From Chlorobiota bacterium (lineage in GTDB: Bacteria > Bacteroidota > Ignavibacteria > Ignavibacteriales > Ignavibacteriaceae): DNA of 6,342 nucleotides. Below, in pieces: positions 1 to 6,342 of the stretch (position 1 is its first letter; every line of letters begins with the position of its first letter). Below the pieces are notes generated by a model. The model was not told the DNA's origin and made no database searches. It saw only the letters and a list, made by a program, of their open reading frames with translations. The stretch spans positions 1 to 6,342 of the forward strand of contig RHKR01000147.1 in assembly GCA_008363265.1 (NCBI GenBank), read 5' to 3'. A program made the position numbers and the translations under genes.

Positions 1-1879
1 TCACATAAAAAACAACTTTACCGTCTTCTTCGTTGCAGCCAACCTCGATTTCCGCGATTTCCTTCCTCTTCGTGAATTTGGCTGCATTGCTCAGAAGGTT
101 TACCCAAACCTGCCTGATAAGGGGTTGATCGCAGACAACAGACGGAAGGGGCGCGACTTTCCAGTTGAATTTACGATCAGGTTCATCACGCATGATACCG
201 GAGATCAGATCATCGACGATCGGTTGCATTTCATATCTGGCAAGATGCATTTCAGCTCTCCCAGTTCGTGAGAACTGAAGGAGGTCATCGATCAGCTCTC
301 CCATCTGCTTTGCCGCGTTGGTGATGGTGTCGAGGTAGTGCTGACCTTTTTCCGGGATATCGCCTCTGAATTTTCTATTAAGCAGGTCAACATATCCGTT
401 GATGTGTCTTAACGGTGCCCGCAGGTCGTGTGAAACGGAGTATGAAAATGCTTCTAGCTCCTTGTTCTTCGCTTCAAGCTGGGCTGTTCTCTGCTCCACT
501 CTTTTTTCGAGTTCCGTGTTCAGTATTTTTATTTCCTCCCTGCTTTTTACACTCTCAGTTACGTTTTTCCCGATCCCGAGCAGACCAATTATCTCCCCTT
601 TCATGTCCCTGAGAGGAAGCTTGGATGTCAGAAGCCAGACTATCTCACCATCTTCATCTATCACGAATTCTTCCCTGTTGAGTATCGGTTTCCCCGTTGA
701 AACCACATATTTATCATCCTCCATGAACTTTTCGGCGAGTGCCTGGGGATGGAGTTCCATATCGGTTTTACCGATTACATCAGCCTCGGAATGGACGTGC
801 ATGTTGCTCAGGTCAGCAGGGTTCGCGAGGGTTTTCTTCAGTTCCAGATCCTTGGTGTAAACCGCATCAGGGATAATATCAATAATAGCCCGTAGCAGGG
901 TTCTTTCCCTGGCAAGTTCCTCTGCCTTTTCCTCCGCTGCTTTCTGGTATAACTTCCTCTCAGCGGTCGCTGCCGAGAAAGATAATGAAGTGAAACCGAG
1001 GATCGAGACAAACCCCTGCAGCAATAGCAGCGAACTGTTACGTGAATCGATAGCGAAGGTACCATATCCGTGAACAGTTCCGAATACCGCAATTATCGTC
1101 AGTAAAACGATGCCCGTTCCTGCGATAAGCGGATCAAACTTCTGGGATATCCATATGGTCACAGGGAAGAGAATGTATGGCATCAGCATCGAAACAAGGG
1201 CATCAGGGTTGCTCGTGAATATCATTACTGACAAAAAGATCAGTCCCAGAGATATCAATCCGAGGTTCAGCAATTCACGTGGGGTGTTAATAATTGTCCG
1301 GTTTCTACAAAGCAGAAAAACCATTGGGGCGAAAATGATCATACCGGAAAAATCGCCAAGCCACCACGTGATGAAAAATCCGGGAAATATTGACCATGGA
1401 GCCAATCCGGCGGCACAGAAAGTAACCGGTCCGGCAACTGCAGCCAGCAATGAAGCCAAAATGGCTGAAATGGTAAAAATCACGACACTTTTAACTTTGA
1501 AGAGGAAGTCAGGATGATCCGCGAATTTTACGATCAGGAAGAAAGCGACGAGGGCTTCGATGGTATTTCCGATTGCGGTCATCAGTGCAACACCTGCCGC
1601 AAGGAGAAGTGCTGTTTCGTCAGGTCCGGTGATAATGGCGAGCAGATTTGCAGCAAATGCTCCCAATGTGATAGCCGGCCAGATCCTGCGGCCGAAGATC
1701 AGCAGTGCAGCAAGTGCGAGGCCGGAGGGTGGCCATACCGGTGAGGCATCGCTGCCGGGGAGTGCCAGCAGGAGACTCGCTCTTGCCATAACGAAATAAA
1801 TGAGTGTTACGAGAACAATTCCCCACGAAAAACTGACTTTGTGGAAGATGCGCTCGTTGGTACTCCCGTGTGAGATCAT
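1..1879 (-). CDS. MASE1-PAS sensor histidine kinase (C-terminus beyond left edge)
   Basis: This is an integral-membrane sensor kinase expected to autophosphorylate a histidine and pass the phosphate to a response regulator that is not in the window. The open frame reads 626 residues from an ATG at 1879-1877 and leaves the window without a stop. Residues about 15-300 are strongly hydrophobic with some eight likely membrane spans. They carry the MASE1 signatures WPPSG (49-53) and TWWLGD (ending at D176). A PAS domain follows (about 328-441), with IPDAVYTKD near its start and VIGKTDMELHP inside. A charged, probably coiled-coil linker (about 445-475) leads into HisKA, whose phospho-acceptor is H484 in SVSHDLRAPLR. 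The ATPase domain begins with its N box NLLSNAAKF (N594, N598), and the later G boxes lie off the edge. An in-frame TGA lies upstream of the ATG, and a TTG five codons upstream is a possible but less likely start. The Shine-Dalgarno match is poor. The ligand is unknown, and the domain assignment is firm. Confidence 0.93.
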   Translation of the reverse strand, partial: MISHGSTNERIFHKVSFSWGIVLVTLIYFVMARASLLLALPGSDASPVWPPSGLALAALLIFGRRIWPAITLGAFAANLLAIITGPDETALLLAAGVALMTAIGNTIEALVAFFLIVKFADHPDFLFKVKSVVIFTISAILASLLAAVAGPVTFCAAGLAPWSIFPGFFITWWLGDFSGMIIFAPMVFLLCRNRTIINTPRELLNLGLISLGLIFLSVMIFTSNPDALVSMLMPYILFPVTIWISQKFDPLIAGTGIVLLTIIAVFGTVHGYGTFAIDSRNSSLLLLQGFVSILGFTSLSFSAATAERKLYQKAAEEKAEELARERTLLRAIIDIIPDAVYTKDLELKKTLANPADLSNMHVHSEADVIGKTDMELHPQALAEKFMEDDKYVVSTGKPILNREEFVIDEDGEIVWLLTSKLPLRDMKGEIIGLLGIGKNVTESVKSREEIKILNTELEKRVEQRTAQLEAKNKELEAFSYSVSHDLRAPLRHINGYVDLLNRKFRGDIPEKGQHYLDTITNAAKQMGELIDDLLQFSRTGRAEMHLARYEMQPIVDDLISGIMRDEPDRKFNWKVAPLPSVVCDQPLIRQVWVNLLSNAAKFTKRKEIAEIEVGCNEEDGKVVFYV

Positions 1880-1939
1880 GGTTCCGTCACTCAAACTGAA
1901 AGCAAATTTTTTTATTCCTGCTCATGAATATAGTCAAAT

Positions 1940-2016
1940 ATCAACTATTATCACCATTTTTCAGATATGCAGCAGTACAGCAACCGGTTGGCGAAAAATA
2001 AACTTAAATAGTTGAT
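1940..2016. repeat. Widely spaced 10-bp inverted repeat (possible operator arms)
   Basis: ATCAACTATT at 1940-1949 is the exact reverse complement of AATAGTTGAT at 2007-2016, with 57 bp between the arms. The match does not extend beyond 10 bp on either side. The right arm abuts and overlaps the TTG element of the plus-strand promoter, and the left arm lies towards the kinase gene. The arms could be two binding sites for one regulator. In AT-rich DNA a match of this length could also be chance, so the repeat is certain but its function is not. Confidence 0.4.
1981..1990. repeat. 10-bp perfect palindrome CAACCGGTTG
   Basis: CAACCGGTTG reads the same on both strands and stands out as a GC-richer island in AT-rich intergenic DNA. 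It lies 25 bp upstream of the TTG element of the plus-strand promoter and between the two arms of the wider inverted repeat. It could be a regulator binding site. The symmetry is visible directly, but any role is inference. Confidence 0.3.
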
Positions 2017-2046
2017 TGATTTTTAGGGGTGATATAAGTAAATTTG
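2016..2046 (+). promoter_or_regulatory. Bacteroidota-type promoter for the PPIase gene
   Basis: TTG at 2016-2018 and TAAATTTG at 2039-2046 are separated by 20 bp. They fit the Bacteroidota primary sigma factor pattern of a -33 TTG and a -7 TAnnTTTG. Transcription would start near 2053, giving a leader of about 30 bases before the ATG at 2085. Because the promoter lies inside the longest possible open frame (which would begin at 2016), it also indicates that translation starts downstream. Confidence 0.6.
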
Positions 2047-2068
2047 TAATTCGTTTAAAAAAAATCCC

Positions 2069-2073
2069 GGAGG
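2069..2073 (+). promoter_or_regulatory. Ribosome binding site GGAGG deciding the PPIase start
   Basis: GGAGG lies 11 bases before the ATG at 2085 and 20 bases before the ATG at 2094. It favours 2085 as the start and rules out 2016, which would place the site inside the coding sequence. Confidence 0.65.
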
Positions 2074-2084
2074 CATTCTTTAAT

Positions 2085-4157
2085 ATGGGTTATATGGATA
2101 GGATCAGGAGCCTTGCTCCCTGGTTTATTCTTGGAGTTGGTGGAATCTTTATTCTGTTCATGGTTGTAAGTGATATGAACTTCAGCCAGATAATGAATGA
2201 CAGAAGTTCCATCGGCGAAATAAATGGTGACAAAGTAAACATTCAGGAGTTTGAGACTTTCTATCAGAACTACCTCGCCCAGTTAAAGCAAAGCGGGCAG
2301 GAACCTGATCTCTCAAACGACCAGCAACTCAGAGAGCAGGCATGGGATCAGTTTGTACAGCTGAAGATCATGGAGGATGCTTACAAAAAATATAACATCA
2401 CCGTGTCTGATGATGAGATCAGAAATGTCGTTCTCGGAGAGAATCCGCCGGAATACCTGAAGAATTCTTTTATGGACTCCAACGGTGTATTCAACAGGGC
2501 TGCTTACGAGCAGGCACTGAAGGATCCCCGCAATAAAGAGAACCTCATCATGGTCGAGAATAACATAAGACAGCAGCTTCTTTTCGCGAAGCTTCAGGCT
2601 CAGGTTGGAGCCGGTGTTGTTGTCACTGATGCCGAGATCAGAAGGAAGTTCCGCGATCAGGATGTCAAGATGAGCGCTGATTATGCTCTTATCGACCTCA
2701 ATGTATATCCCGATTCGACCGTGAAACCCACTGATGACGAACTCAAAGAATTTTACAATAAGAACAGTTATCTCTACCGTCAGGATGCAAACCGGAAACT
2801 TAAATTCCTGGCTATGAAGATACTGCCTTCCGAAAAAGACACGCAGGCGGTCACAACCATTTTGAAGAACGTTCTCTCCCGTATCAAATCGGATACTGGC
2901 TCAACATTCCAGAGTTTTGTTGAGAGCCAAAGTGAATCACCTTACACCAAAGATACAGTTGCCGTTAATATGATGCCGATTGGTTTGAAAAACTACAAGG
3001 GTGACATCAATGCGGGTGATGTAATTGGTCCTGTAGCCGGTGAAGGTGAAATGGGCATCTACAAAATTTCCAGTGTGATCGAGGGAACTGAAGTTTTCGC
3101 GAGAGCATCCCACATCCTTCTTCCCAAGACCGGTGACGACAAGGCTGATCTTGATGCCGCGAACAAACTTTTCGAAGAGTTGAAAAAAGGGAAGAACTTT
3201 GCACAGGCTGCCAAAGAAGTATCGCAGGATCCGGGTTCTGCTGCAAATGGCGGAGACCTTGGATGGTTTGGTAAAGGCGCTATGGTTAAACCATTCGAAG
3301 ATGCCTGCTTCAACGGCCCTGTTGGCGAGGTTCAAGCTCCGGTTAAAACCGACTATGGTTACCACATTATCAGGGTTTCAGAGCGTTCTGCCAAAAAATA
3401 TGTGATCGAAAAGATCACAAAGAAGCTAACCTACTCACCCGCAACTTTGAATCTTGTGAGAAGGGATGCTGAAGATCTCCTTGCTCTCGGCGCCAAAATT
3501 GGTCTTGATTCAGCCGCCAAAAGCAAAAATCTAGTTGCTCAGGAAACCACCCCTTTTACTTCCGATGTGGCCGCCGTTCCGGGACTTGGCTACAGCAGGA
3601 ACCTCGTTGCGCTTTCCTTCAAAGAGGGTCTTAACGATTTCCTTCCTGTTACCGTTGTTGGTGATCAGGTCGTGATCGCTCAGATCAGCGAAGTGAACAC
3701 CGCCGGAGTGAAGAAGTTTGAGTCGGTTAAAGAAGAACTTACCACTGCTGTTATCAGACAGAAGAAGTTCGAAATGGCTCTTGCAGCGCTTAATGCTGTT
3801 AAGGGGAAGATCGGAAACGACCTTTCAAAAGCTCCTTCGATCGACAAGAACATCCGTTTCGGTACCGCAGATTCATTCACAGTTGCCGGAAACATCCCCG
3901 GGCTTGGAATGGATTACGGTTTCAGTTTCGCAGCTTCAAAGGCCCAACCGAACACGATCACCGGACCGGTTAAAGGACTCAGAGGCTACTACCTCATCAA
4001 TGTAAAGATGAGACAGAACTTTAACGAGCAGAATTACCTCGCTCAGAGAAACACACTCAGGGATCAGATCCTTGGTGAGCGTCGTCAGATGGCCTTCCAG
4101 CAGTGGATGGAGATCATGAAAAAAGAGGCGAACGTCAAGTTTTATCCTCAAAACTGA
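2085..4157 (+). CDS. Membrane-anchored periplasmic peptidyl-prolyl isomerase, PpiD/SurA-like
   Basis: This is a foldase expected to catalyse cis-trans isomerisation at proline bonds and to chaperone exported proteins on the periplasmic face of the inner membrane. From ATG 2085 it has 690 residues. The short basic start MGYMDRIRS precedes one membrane span (about 10-28) that serves as an uncleaved anchor. A SurA_N/PpiD-type chaperone region follows (about 45-165, beginning EINGDKVNIQEF), then a charged linker domain. The parvulin (PpiC) domain spans about 339-431, with ARASHILL (H343), GGDLGWF and DYGYHIIRV (H427), so the conserved core looks intact. The C-terminal 200 or so residues resemble a second, degenerate rotamase-like segment. 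The frame is open up to 2016, but the promoter and GGAGG lie in that extension. The gene ends with tandem in-frame stops TGA TAA and a terminator. The family is clear, and the choice between the names ppiD and surA is not settled, so no symbol is given. Confidence 0.93.
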   Translation: MGYMDRIRSLAPWFILGVGGIFILFMVVSDMNFSQIMNDRSSIGEINGDKVNIQEFETFYQNYLAQLKQSGQEPDLSNDQQLREQAWDQFVQLKIMEDAYKKYNITVSDDEIRNVVLGENPPEYLKNSFMDSNGVFNRAAYEQALKDPRNKENLIMVENNIRQQLLFAKLQAQVGAGVVVTDAEIRRKFRDQDVKMSADYALIDLNVYPDSTVKPTDDELKEFYNKNSYLYRQDANRKLKFLAMKILPSEKDTQAVTTILKNVLSRIKSDTGSTFQSFVESQSESPYTKDTVAVNMMPIGLKNYKGDINAGDVIGPVAGEGEMGIYKISSVIEGTEVFARASHILLPKTGDDKADLDAANKLFEELKKGKNFAQAAKEVSQDPGSAANGGDLGWFGKGAMVKPFEDACFNGPVGEVQAPVKTDYGYHIIRVSERSAKKYVIEKITKKLTYSPATLNLVRRDAEDLLALGAKIGLDSAAKSKNLVAQETTPFTSDVAAVPGLGYSRNLVALSFKEGLNDFLPVTVVGDQVVIAQISEVNTAGVKKFESVKEELTTAVIRQKKFEMALAALNAVKGKIGNDLSKAPSIDKNIRFGTADSFTVAGNIPGLGMDYGFSFAASKAQPNTITGPVKGLRGYYLINVKMRQNFNEQNYLAQRNTLRDQILGERRQMAFQQWMEIMKKEANVKFYPQN

Positions 4158-4171
4158 TAAGTTATTTTAAG

Positions 4172-4216
4172 CCCCACCTTGTGTTCCGCGCAACGCGAAC
4201 CCCGGTGGGGTTTTTT
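4172..4216 (+). terminator. Intrinsic terminator after the PPIase gene, two-tier hairpin
   Basis: CCCCACC (4172-4178) pairs with GGTGGGG (4204-4210) and is followed directly by six T (4211-4216). Inside the loop a second helix forms: GTTC (4183-4186) and GCG (4188-4190) pair with CGC (4194-4196) and GAAC (4197-4200) around a CAA loop, with C4187 bulged. It begins 14 bases past the stop codon and should end the PPIase transcript. Confidence 0.88.
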
Positions 4217-4250
4217 ATATAGAGCCGGGAGTGATAAATTATAGTTCTGA

Positions 4251-4955
4251 ATGAAAAATTTTCTCATCGCCGCGATCGCAATAACCGTCTCAGTTGCCAT
4301 ATACCCGCAGCAGGGGTTCTCCCTCTCTGTGGGGGCAGGGTATGGTACGGCCTCACGCCTGATACCGTATCCGTGGGTTTCCGACTTTGATCTGCGTGAA
4401 GCGGAGGTTTCACTCGGTTCATTTGTATTTCCTCAGATCTCTTTGGGTTACAGTTTCAGTGACGGCATCGAGGGGGTTATTTCAGTCGAGTATGCAACAA
4501 AAAAAAGTGAGTTTTACGGGCAGACAGTCGACAGTGAGGCTGGTACAATTTTCATTCCGGTAAAAGACGGCTACACGTTCGTGCCTCTGGAACTTACTTT
4601 GAACTACACACTACCATTCAGCACCGAACAGATAAGGGTTTTTATCGGCGGAGGTGGAGGGCTCTATTTCACATCTTCTCTAAGGGAAGTGGCGGGGATA
4701 AAACCCGGTTCCGGAGGTTCAAAAACGGGATACGGGATCCATATTGTTTCAGGCATTGATTATTTTTTCACCCGGAACGCAGGTTTATCGTTTTCCATGA
4801 AGTTCCGTGATCCTGAGATGGAGTTCAAAGGGTCGTATGAAAGTGTCACCGGAATCCATAATGGCATGCCGGTAAGACTGGGATCAGACTTATTCAACCA
4901 AAAATTATCGCTTGAAGGCACTATATTTTTCCTTGGGCTGAAAGTGAAGCTCTGA
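4251..4955 (+). CDS. Secreted outer-membrane beta-barrel-like protein, function unknown
   Basis: This 234-residue protein has an N-terminal signal peptide: MKNF, a hydrophobic stretch to about residue 18, then YPQQ, where cleavage is likely. The mature part is built of alternating short amphipathic strands. Glycine and aromatic residues are typical of small outer-membrane barrels (FSLSVGAGYG near the start, IGGGGGLYF mid-protein), and it ends in a probable last strand, FFLGLKVKL. The terminal residue is Leu rather than the usual Phe. A TGA directly precedes the ATG in frame, so the start cannot be further upstream, and no other in-frame ATG lies nearby. There is no Shine-Dalgarno at usable spacing; the nearest purine run, GGGAG at 4227-4231, is 19 bases away. 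It follows the PPIase terminator and ends 5 bp before aroK, so it is probably cotranscribed with aroKB. I recognise no specific family, and the barrel call rests on strand pattern and signal peptide only. Confidence 0.8.
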   Translation: MKNFLIAAIAITVSVAIYPQQGFSLSVGAGYGTASRLIPYPWVSDFDLREAEVSLGSFVFPQISLGYSFSDGIEGVISVEYATKKSEFYGQTVDSEAGTIFIPVKDGYTFVPLELTLNYTLPFSTEQIRVFIGGGGGLYFTSSLREVAGIKPGSGGSKTGYGIHIVSGIDYFFTRNAGLSFSMKFRDPEMEFKGSYESVTGIHNGMPVRLGSDLFNQKLSLEGTIFFLGLKVKL

Positions 4956-4960
4956 TCTAG

Positions 4961-5521
4961 ATGTATCATCAACGCATCTACCTCACAGGCTTCATGGGAA
5001 CAGGCAAAACCACTCTGGGGAGGGTTGTAGCAAATTGCCTCGGTTGGGAATTCTTCGACATTGATAAAGAGATCGAGAAGGATCAGGGCTGTACCGTCGC
5101 GGCAATCGTGCTGGAGAAAGGCGAGGCTGAATTCAGACGACTTGAAGTTTTGAAATTGATGGAACTCAGCGCTCGGGATGGGGCAGTAATTTCTCTCGGG
5201 GGCGGAAGCTTGATAGACGGTGCGAACCTCCGGCTTTGTAAAGAGACCGGTCTGTTGGTTTACCTTAAAGCTGATCTTAATACCATTTACCACCGCGTTA
5301 AGAAGAAGACCACCCGCCCCCTTTTCAGGTCGGAGAACGACTCGGAGATGACGGAGCAAGAAGCCATGGCCAAATTAAAAACCCTTTTTGAGATAAGAAA
5401 ACCGGGCTATGAGTCGGCAGATATAACAGTTGAAACCGAAGCTGATAATTTTGGGAAGAGCATCGACAGGATAATAAACCGGATCCGGTCACGGAAACCG
5501 GAGAGGAAAAGAAAAAATTGA
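4961..5521 (+). CDS. aroK: Shikimate kinase
   Basis: It phosphorylates shikimate to shikimate 3-phosphate with ATP, the fifth step of the chorismate pathway, in the cytoplasm. The 186-residue protein has the complete family signature set. These are the P-loop GFMGTGKTT (10-18), the FFDIDKEIE segment with D33 and D35, EFRRLE (57-62) with the shikimate-binding arginine, the GGG turn (80-82), the LID arginine in TTRPLF (R119), and RKPGY (R146, Y150). Length is normal for the family (about 165-190), with a lysine/arginine-rich tail. The ATG at 4961 puts the P-loop at the usual distance from the N-terminus. The Shine-Dalgarno is poor, which suits translational coupling to the gene ending 5 bp upstream. 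Its last bases TTGA overlap the start of aroB. The name aroK is used; aroL-type naming is equally possible on sequence alone. Confidence 0.96.
   Translation: MYHQRIYLTGFMGTGKTTLGRVVANCLGWEFFDIDKEIEKDQGCTVAAIVLEKGEAEFRRLEVLKLMELSARDGAVISLGGGSLIDGANLRLCKETGLLVYLKADLNTIYHRVKKKTTRPLFRSENDSEMTEQEAMAKLKTLFEIRKPGYESADITVETEADNFGKSIDRIINRIRSRKPERKRKN
5500..5506 (+). promoter_or_regulatory. Ribosome binding site GGAGAGG supporting the aroB TTG start
   Basis: GGAGAGG inside the 3' end of aroK ends 11 bases before the TTG at 5518. It is the only purine-rich site near the aroB reading frame's plausible beginning. Without it the start would have to be sought far downstream, inside conserved sequence. Confidence 0.5.
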
Positions 5522-6342
5522 GAAATATTACAATCGAAAGCAACAACGGTTCCTTCAACTACGCACTCCTTTCTTCGCTCGATAAAATAAAAGAGCAGTT
5601 GAGTAAGTACCATGAAAAGTATAACTGTTACTACATAATCGATAAGAAAGTAAGGGGACTGTACGCTGATTTTTTTGCAGGATTCGTGAACGGATCAAAT
5701 GTGTACGAATTTTCTGCTTCGGAGGAGAACAAGTCGTTCGAAACGATCTTTTCAATTTACGATTTCCTCCTTTCCGGGCAGGCGGACAGAGGCAGTTGCA
5801 TCATAGTTGTCGGTGGTGGAATAACAGGTGATACCGGTTCGTTCGCGGCGTCAACATTCATGCGTGGTACAAAACTTGTGCATGTGCCGACAACACTTCT
5901 TGCAATGGTCGACAGCAGTATTGGCGGGAAAACCGGCGTTAACTACAACAAGTACAAAAATTTCATCGGCAGTTTTTATGAGCCTGAATCCGTTATAACA
6001 TCCGTAAAATTCCTTGAAACCCTCGACAGGGAAGACCTGCTTAGCGGAATGGGGGAAGTTCTGAAATATGCCCTTCTTGATGCTGATTTTTTCAACCACT
6101 GTTACGGAAAACTTGACGGCAGCCTCGATATTCGTGAAGAAGACCTGCTCTATCTTATCAGCAGGTCAGCCCACATCAAGAATTGGGTTGTGTCAGAGGA
6201 TAAACTTGACATGAAAACGCGGCACGCGCTTAATCTCGGGCATACTTTCGGTCATGCTATTGAATCTGTTTCGGGATTTTCAGTTAAACACGGAATTTCG
6301 GTGATCGCGGGGATGCGAGGCGCGGCTTTCCTGGCAAAGAGC
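5518..6342 (+). CDS. aroB: 3-dehydroquinate synthase (C-terminus beyond right edge)
   Basis: It converts DAHP to 3-dehydroquinate, the second step of the shikimate pathway, using NAD and a divalent metal in the cytoplasm. The 275 residues present include the NAD-binding glycine motif GGGITGD (from G99), the signature PTTLLAMVDSSIGGKTGVN, and GEVLKY (E180, K183). They also include LNLGHTFGHAIE (H242, H246) and HGISVIAGM (H258). E180, H242 and H258 match the three metal ligands of the family, and the 16-residue spacing between the two histidines is as in characterised enzymes. The frame has no ATG before the catalytic region. TTG at 5518 puts the glycine motif near residue 100, as in E. coli AroB, and overlaps the aroK stop as TTGA, which implies coupled translation. 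A usual family length of about 340-370 means some 70-95 residues are missing. An Ile replaces the commoner Glu after HG in the third ligand motif. Confidence 0.95.
   Translation, partial: MRNITIESNNGSFNYALLSSLDKIKEQLSKYHEKYNCYYIIDKKVRGLYADFFAGFVNGSNVYEFSASEENKSFETIFSIYDFLLSGQADRGSCIIVVGGGITGDTGSFAASTFMRGTKLVHVPTTLLAMVDSSIGGKTGVNYNKYKNFIGSFYEPESVITSVKFLETLDREDLLSGMGEVLKYALLDADFFNHCYGKLDGSLDIREEDLLYLISRSAHIKNWVVSEDKLDMKTRHALNLGHTFGHAIESVSGFSVKHGISVIAGMRGAAFLAKS

Larger units (their letters stand above)
1880..2084. other. Divergent intergenic region between kinase and PPIase genes
   Basis: This 205-bp AT-rich stretch separates two divergently transcribed genes, so it must hold both sets of start signals. 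The plus-strand promoter and the inverted repeat are listed separately. For the minus-strand kinase no good Bacteroidota-type promoter is visible. The closest matches are GATATTTG and TCAGTTTG, each one base off TAnnTTTG and lacking a well-placed TTG. A sigma70-like pair also exists on the minus strand: TTGACT (1937-1932) and TAAAAA (1914-1909) separated by 17 bp, but its second half is weak. No convincing small gene is present, and the open frames across it look like chance. Confidence 0.6.

Noticed and set aside
399..860. A 153-codon plus-strand open frame rich in serine and phenylalanine
   Set aside because: It is antisense to the PAS-HisKA part of the kinase, whose frame carries clear conserved motifs. 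The composition is that of a shadow frame.
1110..1744. Two plus-strand open frames (1110-1517 and 1514-1744) that overlap as ATGA and look like a coupled gene pair, the second cysteine-rich like a zinc-binding protein
   Set aside because: They lie entirely antisense to the MASE1 kinase. The cysteines arise because GCA alanine codons of the membrane domain read as TGC on the other strand.
1909..1937. Sigma70-like promoter for the kinase: TTGACT and TAAAAA, 17 bp apart on the minus strand
   Set aside because: The first box fits but the second matches only four of six bases, and the likely host group uses a different consensus. It is mentioned under the intergenic region but not called.
1800..2015. 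A 71-codon plus-strand open frame covering the intergenic region
   Set aside because: It begins inside the kinase gene on the opposite strand, ends at the PPIase promoter, and has no ribosome site or recognisable protein feature.
2937..3365. Minus-strand open frames of up to 142 codons within the PPIase gene
   Set aside because: They are opposite the parvulin domain, whose motifs prove the plus-strand reading.
4760..5359. A 199-codon minus-strand open frame spanning the end of the barrel gene and aroK
   Set aside because: It crosses two well-supported plus-strand genes, shows no recognisable motif, and has no start signals.
1..6342. A mobile element, CRISPR array, toxin-antitoxin pair or novel defence system
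   Set aside because: There are no transposase or integrase motifs, no regularly spaced repeats and no small paired genes. All long frames are accounted for by ordinary housekeeping, envelope and signalling genes.

Overview
The window looks like ordinary chromosomal sequence from a Gram-negative bacterium, most plausibly of the Bacteroidota/Ignavibacteria/Chlorobiota (FCB) group. The pointers are a promoter matching the Bacteroidota-type pattern (TTG, about 20 bp, TAnnTTTG), weak or absent Shine-Dalgarno sequences at several genes, a membrane-anchored PpiD/SurA-like foldase of the type common in that group, and an outer-membrane beta-barrel protein. The taxonomic placement is an inference from style, not from a marker gene.

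Layout. The left part (about 2-1879, minus strand) is one long open frame that runs off the left edge. It encodes a membrane sensor histidine kinase with the order MASE1 - PAS - HisKA - HATPase, and is cut off inside the ATPase domain. A divergent intergenic region of about 205 bp (1880-2084) follows. It carries a good promoter for the plus-strand genes, a 10-bp inverted repeat with widely separated arms, and a 10-bp palindrome. Next on the plus strand is a 690-residue membrane-anchored peptidyl-prolyl isomerase (2085-4157), closed by tandem stop codons and a strong two-tier intrinsic terminator. After it come three tightly packed genes: a secreted beta-barrel protein of unknown function (4251-4955), shikimate kinase aroK (4961-5521), and 3-dehydroquinate synthase aroB (from a TTG codon at 5518, running off the right edge).

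How the genes fit together. aroK and aroB catalyse two steps of the shikimate pathway and probably share one message, since their reading frames overlap by four bases (TTGA). The beta-barrel gene lies only 5 bp upstream of aroK and is probably cotranscribed, although its function has no obvious link to aromatic biosynthesis. The PPIase is a periplasmic folding factor whose likely clients include outer-membrane proteins, so its position next to a beta-barrel gene is suggestive. The terminator between them argues against one simple operon. The kinase is transcribed the other way, and no partner response regulator is visible.

I found no mobile element, CRISPR array, tRNA, rRNA, phage gene or evident new defence system. 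The points most worth a second look are gene-start corrections, the regulatory layout of the divergent region, and the beta-barrel gene placed ahead of aroKB.
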